Assembly: GCA_905250115.1 (NCBI GenBank)
Contig: CAJNOI010000061.1
Location: 310,001-374,000, forward strand
Direction: 5' to 3'
Source of the DNA: Adineta steineri
Lineage: Eukaryota; Rotifera; Eurotatoria; Adinetida; Adinetidae
DNA length: 64,000 nt
Shown: piece after piece, positions 23,997-39,595 of the stretch
Numbering within the stretch: the stretch's first letter is position 1
How the letters are laid out: each line of letters begins with the position of its first letter
Notes under the pieces: generated by a model
The model's input: only the letters and a program-made list of their open reading frames with translations
Database searches by the model: none
Told to the model about the DNA's origin: nothing
Translations under genes and position numbers: made by a program

Positions 23997-26347
23997 TCAC
24001 TGAAGGACACACACTGAACTTTTAGGCATAGTTGTTCGACGTTTTATATTTTGATGTAAACCCACACCTAAAGAATGATGTCGTTCGCGTTGTTTACAAC
24101 CTATCCAATGGAAAATAATAGATTTTTTTCAAGAAAACAAAATGACATATATACATACCACGTTTATAAACTTCATGATTAAATTTTCCATAGGAAAGAT
24201 TTCCTCTAAATATAATGAATTAAATAATAAATAGATTAATTTTGACTATACTTACGTATTTAAACCGGGTTTAAGTTTAACTCGAAAATGTGCTAGAACA
24301 GGTTTATGATCTGAATGTTTTACACCTTCAACTGATGTGTATTGCGTACAGTCAATTGTTGATGTTGGTTTATCTCGATAGAGAATACGATCCTAGAAAT
24401 AAACAAATCAATAATTTACAAACATAAATATATTTTTATCTCAGATTAAAGTGATGAGAACGGTTAATTTAGTTATTAGAGAGATAATTAACTGTATAGT
24501 TAAACTTTTAATTCAATCGAAATTAATTTTAAATTTGTCTGTATTCATCCTACTTCATTGAAGAGAATGTCTCTCTAAACTCTATTTCGATTATATTATA
24601 AATTATAACGTGACAGAAAGATTAGCAAAATCCAGAATGTTATTATCATGCAAATGGTGTATTGATTAAAAGAATAAGCAGAATTCTAGCCATATACTTT
24701 TCATATACAATTAATATCTTGTTTTTGAATCTATTTCTAATAATATATCATCTTCTTATAAATTATTTTAATTGATTTCAATTTTCTATTCTTACCGTAT
24801 ATGATGGTGTTCGATGTTTTGCATAAGTATCATCAAATCGTAAATCATATTTATATGTTGGTGGAAAATTAATATCAGCTTCTTTAAATTTCGAATAAAT
24901 ATCATCTATAGAAGAATACAATCGGATATATTTATTGAAGAAATATTTTTGTTTTACCACTATTTGTTTGTGCTTTACGAAATTCGTCTTTAAGTAAAAG
25001 TTCACGAAAATTTTGTTCTTTACAATAATTTACTACTTCTTGATGGGTCATATCAATTCGAAAATTCATATCACCTGCCCAAAGAACAATATCACAGGAT
25101 TTGGTTATATCTATATTAACACATATATATGCATATATCCATAAAAGAAATATTTAATCAACTTTACCTGAATTTGTATTTGTAGTAGATTCAAGTGATG
25201 ATGATGTTTCTGACATTTGTTGAGAATTAGATATCACTAATGCTGTTATACGTTTATTAGGTTGAACAGTTCTTTGAACAAATTCATGTGGAATTGATAA
25301 TTTCGTTGTTGTATTGTGAAAATTTAATCGTCGATTAGCACAACCTTCGGCAGCATGTCCAGCTAAATTAATAATATTAAAAAAATGTCATCATTCGAAA
25401 TCAAACAAACCTTCAAAATGTGAATTAATTATCATAAATGATGTTCCAAAAAGATTAAATGTTATCACTAATGAACCTTTAGTACGAACAGGACCTACTG
25501 CTCGAAATTTGATAATATCTTCTTCGGGTTCTATATTTAAAAAAAAATATTTTTAATGATTTATCTATTCGATATTACCAGTACAAAACCAAATTAAATC
25601 TCGTCGTAAAAATATACATAATGATAATGTACCAAAATGAATTGAATGATATAGAACATGAGTTGGTCCAATAACTTCTTGAAGTAATATTTCCCAATCA
25701 GTTCTAAAATAAATAAGAATTTTTTATTCGAATACTATTTTAATATGATTGTATACCTTTTTTTTGCAACAGACATTTCTTGAGTACAAACAATAATAAC
25801 ATCCGAAACAAAATCAATAAATGTTGGTAATAATATATCAGACATATCATCAAGCATACGTTCTTTAGGTTGGGCTGTTTGCCGAGCTGTAGGAGTATAA
25901 TTTTGTTCATATAATTTTGATGCTTCACCGGTATTCCATGTTACCATCATTATCGTTAACATTCGTCCATTAGGAAAATATGAATTTATATCATTTGTTG
26001 TATTTTCTGGTAATTGTCGTGCAGTTCCAACAAGAAAATTTCTATTAAAAATAAGAAAAGAATTAATGAAGTAGAATACATGATATTTACCGTTTTCGTG
26101 CATCATTTGTTGAAAGTAGATGACTTGTGTTGACAAGTGCTTGAATAATTGATACACTACTACGACGCCGTGGACGTTGTGGACTCGCATTTCTCGTATT
26201 ATCATTTGAATTAGATTGATGTAATGGATGGCCATTCAAAAGAGAAGCAATCGTATCATTAGTTGTTTGTTCTGTAGATGTTGATACAGGTTCTGTTAGA
26301 GAACCACGACGACTTTTAGGTGAACTCGATTCAGTATGATTTGTCAT
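23997..26347 (-). CDS. INPP5E: Inositol polyphosphate 5-phosphatase INPP5E
   Basis: INPP5E removes the 5-phosphate of PI(4,5)P2 and PI(3,4,5)P3 and sets the phosphoinositide state of primary cilia. Ten exons (26347-26091, 26041-25757, 25703-25579, 25530-25411, 25372-25168, 25109-24958, 24905-24796, 24392-24256, 24205-24159, 24100-23997) give 513 residues. An N-terminal Ser/Pro-rich region is followed by the catalytic fold: VTWNTGE, VIIVCTQEM, DWEILLQEVIGPTHVLY, KGSLVITFNLFGTSF, INSHFEAG, the catalytic WAGDMNFRI, FPPTYKYDLR, RTPSYTDRILYR and SDHKPV. The tail GKFNHEVYKRG matches the INPP5E-specific 'GKFDRELYLIGIKRR'. The last residues are CVLQ, a farnesylation CaaX box as in vertebrate INPP5E. 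It is shorter than the human 644. The intron 24393-24795 is unusually long. Confidence 0.92.
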
Positions 26348-26813
26348 TATCAATTATACAGATAAAAAATAGAAGATAACATAAATATTTTCTTTTTTGT
26401 TAAATAAGCTTAATATATCCGAAAAATAACAAATTTGTAGCTGACATGTTTTGTTTTTCCCTCTAGTTAGTGTAATTTGATATATGATACGGGTAGTCAT
26501 AAATCACAATGTTTCCATAGAAACACGATCTTTTAATCATATAATAAATTGCTGAAATTATTATATTACGATAATTTGATGTTTTTAAACTATGATGAAT
26601 ATTATTTCATCGTGAATTATTCTATTAATAAAAAAACTGTTTCTTAACGATTATTAACGTCATCTATCCTAATTCAAATGTTGACATAGCAACCATTTTC
26701 TACATTGATAACAAAATATCACTTAAAAAATAATTTCCTTTCGTCACATATATTTAGTTTTGTCCGATAGTAAAAAATATATTTCTTATACTTTTGATTA
26801 AAATAAATAAAAG
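26348..26813. other. Intergenic, no gene seen
   Basis: AT-rich spacer of 466 bases between two minus-strand genes; nothing further supported. Confidence 0.6.
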
Positions 26814-27803
26814 TTATGGTATCAATGTCAGTTCAGCACAATCCCAGAGAATATCATATTTCCAATGACCAATATTCCAATTTCGTATTGCCGTTAGAAT
26901 AATTGATGGTTCGTATATGATTGTGTGACCTGTTTTGATTATAAACCAATCATTTTTATGTTCAAGTATCAGATTCTCAAATTCACTCTGAGTTATTTTA
27001 TAATTTGATAATTTTCCATGTTGCGGTACGACAATAAATTCTGTCTCTCCATCTATTTGAGTATGGCCCGGATTACATTTTATTCGCCAACTAATCTCAT
27101 ATTTTCCTGGCATAATTTTATGTTCAAATCGACCATTAATTTCCAACCAACATACTTTTTTCAAATGAATTATACGACCAGTTAAACTATCTTCCTGAAA
27201 TTCTTCAACAAGATGTTGATCATCTCGATGAATAACATTCATATCAACGACTGCACATCGTTTTCGATCGATCAAATAAAAATAAATTAATTTCATAAAT
27301 GGAATTTTTGTATAATCACTCGGTTTATCATATTGATAATATTCTAAATTATTTAGAAAATCTTCTTTTGATACATACATTTTTCTATGACTGCTTTCGA
27401 TTGCTTCATCATTATAATGAGTCGCTGAAGTAATAGCAAGAGCATCAAATTCGCTCTCTGTTCGACTATGAGCAAAATTTGTTTGTTGAATTTCATTATA
27501 AACTTGAATAACTTCAGGTTTGTTAAAGATATCCGAAGTATAAAATTGCACAATAGATTGCGGGAATTGTTTATGTATACGATAATTCCAGAAATTATTA
27601 TCATTGAAGAATGTATAAAAACTTAAACAAGTTTTACTTAATGACTGAAGATCGCTGATATTCAAAAAATTAGTAATAATTTGTAGAATTTCATGTGGGA
27701 TACGAAATAAACAACATATTTCATTTGATAACAAATCATTAGTTGATTGTGTAATCGAAAAGGAATCCAAAGAAAATATTTTATCCGGAATGTTTCTCGA
27801 CAT
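26814..27803 (-). CDS. F-box protein with a C-terminal PP2-like (phloem-lectin-type) domain
   Basis: Single-exon gene of 329 residues. An F-box lies at about residues 33-75: FRIPHEILQIITNFLNISDL, then SKTCLSFYTFFNDNNFWNYR. The C-terminal half (from about 215) reads VCWLEINGRFEHKIMPGKYE, then ISWRIKCNPGHTQ, and finishes GHWKYDILWDCAELTLIP. This layout matches the F-box plus PP2 arrangement best known in plants, where the PP2 domain binds glycans; an FBA-type sugar-binding domain is the animal alternative. Such proteins would deliver glycoproteins to an SCF ubiquitin ligase, which is inference. The lack of introns is unusual next to its neighbours. The F-box is well supported, the second domain moderately. 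Confidence 0.68.
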   Translation of the reverse strand: MSRNIPDKIFSLDSFSITQSTNDLLSNEICCLFRIPHEILQIITNFLNISDLQSLSKTCLSFYTFFNDNNFWNYRIHKQFPQSIVQFYTSDIFNKPEVIQVYNEIQQTNFAHSRTESEFDALAITSATHYNDEAIESSHRKMYVSKEDFLNNLEYYQYDKPSDYTKIPFMKLIYFYLIDRKRCAVVDMNVIHRDDQHLVEEFQEDSLTGRIIHLKKVCWLEINGRFEHKIMPGKYEISWRIKCNPGHTQIDGETEFIVVPQHGKLSNYKITQSEFENLILEHKNDWFIIKTGHTIIYEPSIILTAIRNWNIGHWKYDILWDCAELTLIP

Positions 27804-28114
27804 ATTTGTTGTTGTTGTTCTGTAAATAATACTATAATTGCAAAAAAAATGAATTATTTTCTTAATTATCTTTTTTTATTTTGTTCACTTTATTCTACTT
27901 ATCGTATGACAATTAAAATTTTTCAAAAAACAGCAAAAAAAAAGAAATTAAACAAGAAACACACACACTGTTATTTTCAAAATTTGTCATAATTTCATTC
28001 AATATCTATTATGTTCGAACGGACACACGCAAATAAAAAGAGAGAGCATTATATTGTTTTTTTTATATCACAACTAATCAACACTAAATATCACTATTGC
28101 GAGTGTATACGATA
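27804..28114. other. Intergenic, no gene seen
   Basis: AT-rich 311-base spacer between two minus-strand genes. Nothing recognised. Confidence 0.6.
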
Positions 28115-29751
28115 CTATCGTTGATAGAATAAATAGGAAAATGTTTCTTCGCTAAGATTTAATTTTTCAATTGTTGTACGTTTATATGATAATAATTTAT
28201 TTTTAATAATAAGACGACATTGTTCTTTTAATAAAAATGGATTACGTGCACGCCATGATAGATACATATCAATTGATTGCATTCGTTGTACATGTTCACA
28301 TTCAAGTAATTTAAGAATAACGGAATTTTTTGTTAGAATAAGATGACCCATTAAAATAAGATTTTCATAAAAACGAACAATATATTCATAGATTTGATTG
28401 ACACCTTCGCCTATAAAAAAACAGAATATATGTTAAATATCTTTTTTTTGTTTATTAATTGTAATTTCTACCTGTATTTTCAACACTATTGTAAATAGCA
28501 CGAAAATAAGAATCTAATACATCTAAATAATTAGTAAAATCGATTGTTTCATGATATTTTAGTATGGTAAATAATAATGATGTACGTAAATAAAGAATTT
28601 GTAATCGATCATCATTGATTGTTACAAATTGTGCTTGTAAAATATATAAAAATCGTCTAAGTAAATCACCAATATCATACATTTTTAATTTTGATGATGG
28701 TATAGCTTCAAGTATAGTTTCTAATACATCAAATGCTTTATCCGATTGTATTTTATTTTTTAACATAAGATTGTTTAAAACAGTAAACATAAAATCACTG
28801 TTAAGTTCTTCCCAAATATTTGGTACAAATATACGTAATGCATCGACTTGATCATTAATAAGACATTGACGAAGAATATCACCCTTTTTCTGTGATAATA
28901 ATGTTTCTTCTTCACCATCATATACTTTTATTTTTTTAAGTTTATCAATTAAAACTTTGACAATACGTGTACGATTAAGACGAATAGCATCTTGTAATGG
29001 AGATTTTTCAAATTCATTATTATCATTTAACATATCACTTCCATGTTCAACAAGTTCTATAGCAATATCTTCGAAACCATATTTGACTGCAAGGGAAAGT
29101 GGACTATCACCGTAAGTTAAATTAGCACGCGATAAACGATGATTGCCACGTGTAGCTAATAGATTTAGTTCACGTTTGACATGTACATCAGCACCATGCG
29201 CTAATAGATAGCGAACAATTTCAATATGACCTTTGTGGCTAAAAAGGTTGAAGAAAAACATACTTGCATAATATCAACAGTTAAAAAAGAAGAAGAGAAT
29301 CTTTCCATATGTTTGTCTTATTTTTTCGTCTAAGGAAGATCTAGAATAGTGAGAAGACTTACCTAGCGATACATAAAGGGTAATCATTATTGAATGGTTC
29401 ATTAATATTTGCACGTTTTTCTTCTACGCATCGTTTTACAAGGTCTATATGATTATATTTGCATGCGTTGTAAAATAATTCTAAAGTATTTTCAGTTGAA
29501 TTAAGTGCATCATCAACAGTTAAACCAAAGAAAAAGGCTTGTTCAAATGTTGATTGACGTACTTTCGATGATATGACTGCTTCATCATTAGATGCTTCTA
29601 TGGTTGCTGAAGCAGTACTAGGTGTCGATAATGATAATATATCACCACCTCGATTATTACCGTTTTGCTTTGATGTTACTTTTTTTTCTCTTAATCGTAC
29701 TTCACTAGTACCATTATTTGTAGTTGCCGCTATCGTTGCTTGGGTTGCCAT
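28115..29751 (-). CDS. Ankyrin-repeat protein with SOCS-box-like C-terminus
   Basis: Three exons (29751-29363, 29238-28472, 28410-28115) give 483 residues. After a low-complexity N-terminus, ankyrin repeats begin at about residue 90: NACKYNHIDLVKRCVEEKRA, GHIEIVRYLLAHGADVHVKR, GDSPLSLAVKYGFEDIAIEL, and KSPLQDAIRLNRTRIVKVLI. A helical region of about 200 residues follows. The last 45 residues fit a SOCS box: PFLLKEQCRLIIKNKL resembles the elongin-BC-binding box, and TIEKLNLSEETFSYLFY resembles the end of the domain. This is the ASB layout, in which the ankyrin repeats hold a substrate for a cullin-5 ubiquitin ligase. Which ASB subfamily cannot be told, and the SOCS call is weaker than the ankyrin call. 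Confidence 0.75.
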
Positions 29752-31560
29752 CAGTTAACCGATTGAGAGGACACAATAAATAAGAAGAAGAAGAACAAAA
29801 TATTTATTTTATCGAAGATCAGGCAGCTGATATGGTGGTTGATAGTTGAAGTCAAATAATAGATGAAGAAGGTAAAGACGAACGAATAAGACAAGATGGT
29901 AGTCAAATGAAACAGCACCTATCAACCGTCTACAAGTAACAAAAAAAAGTAAAAGGAAAAAAAAAGAAAAGAACGTGAGATGAGTAATGCCACATTGTAG
30001 GATTAGACGGCATACTATAACGCAATACAAAAAGAATATGAGAATGGTAATTGAATGTCTTTGATAATAGCAAGAAGAAAGACATCATTCTTTCACTACC
30101 TTCGTTCTCTCTCCCTTATTCTCTCTTTCCCCTTTTTTTTCCTTTTTGCTCTTTGTCCAGACGTCACATACATGTACACTCGAAACAGCTGTGCGTTAGA
30201 AAGAGAGAGAAAAAAAAATTTAAGTGAGACAAAGAAAGCGAGTCGAGATTTATATATACACGTATATATATATATATATACATGTAGACATGAAATGACT
30301 ATTTGCACAAATAGGACGATCGTTTGCTTGCTTTAAAAAGTACAATGAATAGATGAATGATCAAATATAACTTTTTCAATGTGAATGTCTCCTTCTGTAT
30401 ATGACTATTTTAAATAAAAAAAGAAAAAAAGTTCTCTCTTTTTTTATTTTACTTATACAACTTCTTATTATCAGTATTTGATGCTGTTAAGAATATACAA
30501 TTAAATTCGTCAATTGTTTTGATTTTATGACCCTGATACGGCATCTTTCACTCTTTCTTAAGAATAATAATAAGTATGAAGAGGTGAAACTCAACTAAAA
30601 TACATTTCTAGTGCTTTTTTTTTTAAAACGCCGAATGAATGAACTGTATTTATGCACATACTTCTATCTAGCTATAGTCGACAAATGGTTCTGATAAACA
30701 AAACAAGAGTAACGACATGCATATGCATATAAGAGTGTAATCGAATAAACAGACATGACCCTCCCTCCTTCTCTTTTTCTTTCGCTCCCATCATACATAC
30801 ACACACACAAATGCCATCAGGCAATCACAATAACAACCTATGTATGACTGACTGCTGCTGCCAGCTATTATCAATCATAGTACATAGAATCGATATAGCT
30901 TAAAATAGAATAATGATGCAAATATCAATATATATATATGTATTATTTTTATATCAGAACAGCAATTGCAATAGTATTATGTTGAAACATTTATTTAGCA
31001 TATTTATACTTCCAGGTGAACAAGCCAATTGTTGTTTTTAATATTTTATTCATACTATGCGGTTTCTTTCATCCTTTCTCTCGTTTTCTTTACCTATTAG
31101 TTCTATATTCCTTGTCGTCGAATATATCAAATAGAAGAAAAAAATAAAAATCGACTGTAAAGAGTAAATGCATATGTATATACGGGTCAAAAGCTTCTAT
31201 TGTCTTCTTACTAATAAGCATGGCAAAAATAAATAAATGATATCTACTATCTAGTAAGCTGTCAACTATTCTGTTGTTCATTTGATTCATTAAAGCTTCC
31301 GTTATGTATCACAAGTCTCTGTTATACAAACATGTGTGCGTTCGTGTAAATATGCAATTAAGCAATGAATAGCTTTCATTCATTCGACAAATCATAGATC
31401 ATTACTTTTATTGTTACAATATAAAAAAAAATAGAATAAAGTATTTTATAGATTAAAAGATATTACACACTAAGACTAGATTATTGATTCAAAAAAGAAG
31501 AAAGATTAGTCGAGGATCACTACAAAAATAGTGGGAAGAAAAAGGATAGAAAAAAAAAAT
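29752..31560. other. Intergenic, no gene seen
   Basis: About 1.8 kb of low-complexity sequence. It contains pyrimidine-rich stretches near 30100-30160, an (AT)n-type run at about 30251-30280 and purine-rich tracts. No coding region is supported. Confidence 0.55.
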
Positions 31561-35148
<3,588 letters not shown>

Positions 35149-35339
35149 AATCCACTTAAGATAAAAATATAATCTTAAATCAAAACCATAAAAACCAAAA
35201 AGATTATATGAATCAAGTTGTTTTAAATCAAAAAGAATACAAAACAGAAATGGAAAGAAACTTCATTAAATATCAAGTAAACCAGGCCTATCTTTAATAT
35301 ATTTTATCAATAAACTAATCTCAAATAAAAAAAATTGCT

Positions 35340-36692
35340 TTATTGCATTGGTGAGCTTTTCATTGGTACAAGAATCTTTGATTCCATTTTACGAATTAAT
35401 GGAACTGTATATTCAACGCTAAAATTACAAATCAAATATTTATAAATCAAATCAATTCGAGAAGATATAGTCTCATACTTTTCTGACCAACCAGGTTTAG
35501 CCCATGCATTAGTACGCATTTTTTTTCTTTGTTGAAAATTTTGATATGACCACATATGATGAACATTATAAAGTTCTCCAATTTGTGAAAAAACACCAAG
35601 AACCTTTGCATCTGGTCTATATTGCACTCCTTTATGCCATAAATTGCCCCATTCAATTAAAGTTCCTGGTTTAAGCCAATATGAACGCATTTCATATATA
35701 TTTGGATTAGATTGATCATCGGATTTTGCACGTGGTTGTGGAATTCCTATACAAAATAATATGGATTTAGTTGACTTTTTATTGAAATAAGAAAAATATA
35801 TCAAACCAAAATAAGAAAATGAAAGACAGATTTGATTTGAACGTTGAACAATATGTTGGTTTAATTTATCATCATTAGCCTTGACTTTTTCATTGCCAAC
35901 AAATTGATCCAAGTGAGCAAAATTTTTATACATCCATATATGAATAAATTGATTTTGTGTATTACCAATATGTACTCGCCATGAACCAGTATGAACAAGA
36001 CCAGTTGAAGAATATTTATCAAGAATTTGTGATGAATAATCATCATATATATTTTCATAATCATTCTAAAATAATCTAGATCGATATATACCTAATTTGA
36101 TAATTTATTTATTAGAAAAAAAAATGATAAGACTCGAATAGCCAATTACGATGAATGCACAGATATAATTTTAGCATGTAGAAAACGACTCGCTGTTGGG
36201 TACTTTCTTAGGTCACAATCTTTCCTTCTTACGCCTCGTGGTGTTGTGTACGAGTTTTTTGCCTGCTACGATCTATGCCAGATATATTGCTTCGCGATAG
36301 AAATTCTTTTTCTGTTCTGCTGAATAGAACGAAGTCGTGAGTCTTATTTTGTGTTAAATATAACTTGTTGTTGTTGTTTTCTTTTTCTTATGATAAGTAT
36401 TTATAAATGGTAATTAATAAACTGTCTATTTTATCACAATTGTCTTTGCATGATTTATGCTATTAAAAAGAAGAGGGGAAAGTTTAAAACCTACTATTGA
36501 TCTTGGCTTAACAATATGATATTGAAGTTCAAAAACATTTTGTGCGTCAGCAAGTAAATTTGAATGAGCATCTTTAGGTGTTTCAATTGATTTCGATGTA
36601 AATCCACTAAATAATGTTCGAAGAATAGTCTTTCGAACATTTGGTTGGATTAAATTAAATAATTTCAATGTATTATTACTTGGTGCATACAT
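35340..36692 (-). CDS. NIPSNAP: NIPSNAP family mitochondrial protein
   Basis: NIPSNAP proteins are mitochondrial and in vertebrates act as mitophagy signals. Four exons (36692-36495, 36065-35807, 35746-35479, 35418-35340) give 267 residues, close to the usual 270-290. The N-terminus is rich in Arg, Ser and Thr (VRKTILRTLFSGFTS), as in a mitochondrial presequence. Family blocks are FIHIWMYKNFAHLD, PNIYEMRSYWLKPGTLIEWG, GVFSQIGELYNVHHMWSYQN, NAWAKPGW and the C-terminal YTVPLIRKMESKILVP with SPMQ at the end. The first donor was set at 36494 because only that phase keeps the frame. The first intron (36066-36494) is long for the region and has a locally GC-richer patch near 36180-36320. Confidence 0.93.
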
Positions 36693-36956
36693 AATGTCTA
36701 ATCTAGAAAATAAACGAATAGAAAAATCATAGTTCCGTACTATATCCTTTATGAATCAATATCTATTAATTCAGTTTCGTTTTTAGATGCTTTAGTATCT
36801 TAAATTCATATTGTAATTTATCTATGATTAATTATAAGACAACATTTCACTTTCACAAAGAAAATATCAGTCCAATATCTTTTCTTTTCATCTATACACT
36901 ATCAACAAACCATACAAGAAAAAAATGAACAATAAACACAGTAACAAAAAAAAAGT

Positions 36957-37253
36957 CTATCGTTCACGAATCCGTTTTTCTGCTACGACAGTTGAAATAT
37001 CTCGTACACTAATTGCAAATGCTTCTACAGCTTGACGAAGCATTGTTACACTTTGTTCATCCCAACCTATTAATTGTTGATCTTGTTCATTATTTGACAA
37101 TGAACGTTGATGACAAATATCAAGATCACGTAATAAAACACCAAATTTAGAAAAAACTTCTCCAGCTGATGTACATAAATCAATAATATTGTCTTTTTGT
37201 GATGCTTGATTTGAAGTTGTTGTTGTCGTTGTTGTTGTAGTTGTTGCTGGCAT
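36957..37253 (-). CDS. Small protein, possibly BAP18-like chromatin subunit
   Basis: A 98-residue frame starting MPATTTTTTT (an ATG at 37286 would add 11 residues). A poly-Thr stretch is followed by two helical segments: TSAGEVFSKFGVLLRDL and IGWDEQSVTMLRQAVEAFAI, then SVRDISTVVAEKRIRER. These resemble the BAP18 layout, GEIFSAAGAAFTKLG followed by a SANT-like WTETEIEMLRAAVKRF segment. BAP18 is a subunit of NURF and MLL complexes. The similarity is short and could be coincidental; the protein lacks the C-terminal tail of BAP18. It may simply be an unrecognised small gene. Confidence 0.45.
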   Translation of the reverse strand: MPATTTTTTTTTTSNQASQKDNIIDLCTSAGEVFSKFGVLLRDLDICHQRSLSNNEQDQQLIGWDEQSVTMLRQAVEAFAISVRDISTVVAEKRIRER

Positions 37254-37537
37254 TCTTATCAAATGTTTAATATCATTGATACACACTCACAGTATACGAT
37301 TTTATTCTATTTAGAACATTTAAAAAATAAACCAATAAAAATTCAATAATAAACCTCTCGGATATAGATGTCAGAACAAATAATTATGAAATTTTTTCTT
37401 TCTTTCTCTCTTTCTTTCACTCAATCAATAACAACAGTTTATTACGAACTTTTATTTCTTACTGAGATGTTATTATTGTCAATAAACATTTTATTTTTTT
37501 CAGATTTTTATTCCACCGGAAAACAAGAGAAGATAAA

Positions 37538-38104
37538 ATGAATGTTCCATATGAAAAAATGCCAGTATATGAAAGTAAATATAAAACATGTGTTAAGAAC
37601 AAAAAATTTTTATCCGTATTAAATTAGATCCATTATCAACAGATGCTGGAAATGATGGATTAATTCATGTTCAACAGGCACCACCTAATATTCGTCATTA
37701 TTTTGTATTTTCACTCTTTTCGGCTATTTGCTTATGCCCAGCAACAGGTAATAAATAAATAAAATAAAAATCATTACATTTATGATTGTTTTTTTAAGGT
37801 CTAGTTGCATTGGCTTATTCATTAAAAAGTTCGGCTAAAGCTGATGTTAAATTTCATGATAAAGCTCAACTTTATTCTCGTCGAGCATTACTTTGGAATA
37901 TAATTTCAGTTATTTTTGCTGTCTTAGTAGTCGTCATGGTATAGATTATCTTTCTTAATGTTATAAAAATTTTATTTATTTTCTTTTTTTTTTAAGGTTT
38001 TGGTTTTTTGTTATTGTGTCAATGAAATGGTTAAAAGTGATCGAAATAGAATGTATTCTAATTTTTATGCCCCTTCAAATGGATATAATAATGAAATAAA
38101 TTAA
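37538..38104 (+). CDS. CD225/dispanin family membrane protein
   Basis: Four exons (37538-37574, 37628-37747, 37799-37938, 37997-38104) give 134 residues. The CD225 domain is recognised from NIRHYFVFSLFSAICLCPAT, then GLVALAYSLKSSAKAD, YSRRALLWN and a second hydrophobic helix VIFAVLVVVMVLVF. The family includes IFITM, PRRT and TMEM233 proteins: an intramembrane helix followed by a true transmembrane helix, with the basic loop between them in the cytosol. The Cys residues at the end of the first helix (CLCP) are typical palmitoylation sites. The function in this animal is unknown; members range from membrane-fusion control to synaptic receptor regulation. Confidence 0.85.
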
Positions 38105-39595
38105 ATGATTCAATCATTGACGAATGAAAATTATAATTAAACTAAACAAAATATATATACCTACCTAACCCTTTATGTTGTAAATTTCTTGGCTTATTTA
38201 GATTTTTCGAAAGTTCTGATATGTAAAATGAAAAAAAAACGAATGATGATTTGTGACAGTAGTTTCTTTTTACTGTTTAATGTTGTTTGTTTGTATACAT
38301 ACATATATATATATACATGAAATTATGATCTCATTTTTTTTTGTATTTTCAACAATCTCGTTTGAAATAAAACTAAGATCTGTCATCACACAGAAAAAAG
38401 ATTTCAAATATAAAAGTATTCAATATCTTGTGCATTTCATAAATACTCATGATCCGACAAACTATAAATAACTTGGGAAGCATTTCAGTGTCTTCTTTCA
38501 TTAAATCAAGATGCTCTTTATATTTAGATAAAAGAAAAACCTTTATGACAAACTTCTCTCATCCACTATAGCACGTACGAATGCTTGCAATAGATAAACA
38601 ACAAATTAATATATGTATAGTATAATATGATTCATTTTTTAAGTATTTAAATTGGTTCATGGTGTCTTAAATTTTATTGTATGCATTTATAACAATTCGT
38701 CATCATCATGTGTCATAGACTCAGCGCCCGCTTGGGCCAACCATTCGTTTCATGGACGTCGTCGTCAAGATTTTCCGTTCATTTTTGCAAACACTATTTG
38801 TTCGATTAACCTTTTATCGGTCATTCTACAGATGTGATCAAATAGTCTTACTTTTCTCTTCTTGATAGTGTCTATTATAGACTTTTCTTTCGATATCCTT
38901 TTTGTTAATTTATAACAATTATTTTGTCAATAATTTCGACTATATATTTCAAACTGATTCGCTCAGAAAAACAAAATTATATTATGCAATTTAATACACA
39001 AAGTATCAATGAAAAACTATTTGTATCTTTTATTAGTAAGCTTTTTGAACTTCATCAACATTCTAAAATGGATGGGTGAAGAGGATCTCATTCAAACCCA
39101 CACCATTTTCGGCACAGTTTTCACCTAGAATTGATTGCCGGACAGAAAAAGTTGAGACTAGCAGATTGAACTTGTTTTTTCTTCAGAGGATAGGCTTGTC
39201 GGCTTTTGACTAGTTTTGAATCCTATTTATCGTGATTCTCCTTTCAATACTAAGGTTAGTTTACAATTTCTATATTGTGTTGACTCTAAACAATATCTGA
39301 TGATGACTCTCTAAGCCATAGTCAAAATGCGTTCTCTGATGCTTTGAAGATATCTGTTATTAACTTCTTAGCTATCACGCTGTCTTCAGGTTGAATGATG
39401 ACGAAATGAGTAGAGGGTATTTTAACGAAGTTATGACACATATGAATGAGTATATGGCGGAACGCAAGCAAATGATTCTTTTATTTTTGAAGCTTCGAGC
39501 AAGTGAATAATAAAAAGCAATTATATGTGATATAGAAAGCATTAAGCAGAAAATGAGAATTTCTAGAATTATATAAATCTGGATCAGCAGACACA
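38105..39595. other. Intergenic, no gene seen
   Basis: About 1.5 kb between two convergent genes. Short frames are present but have no recognisable features. Confidence 0.55.
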
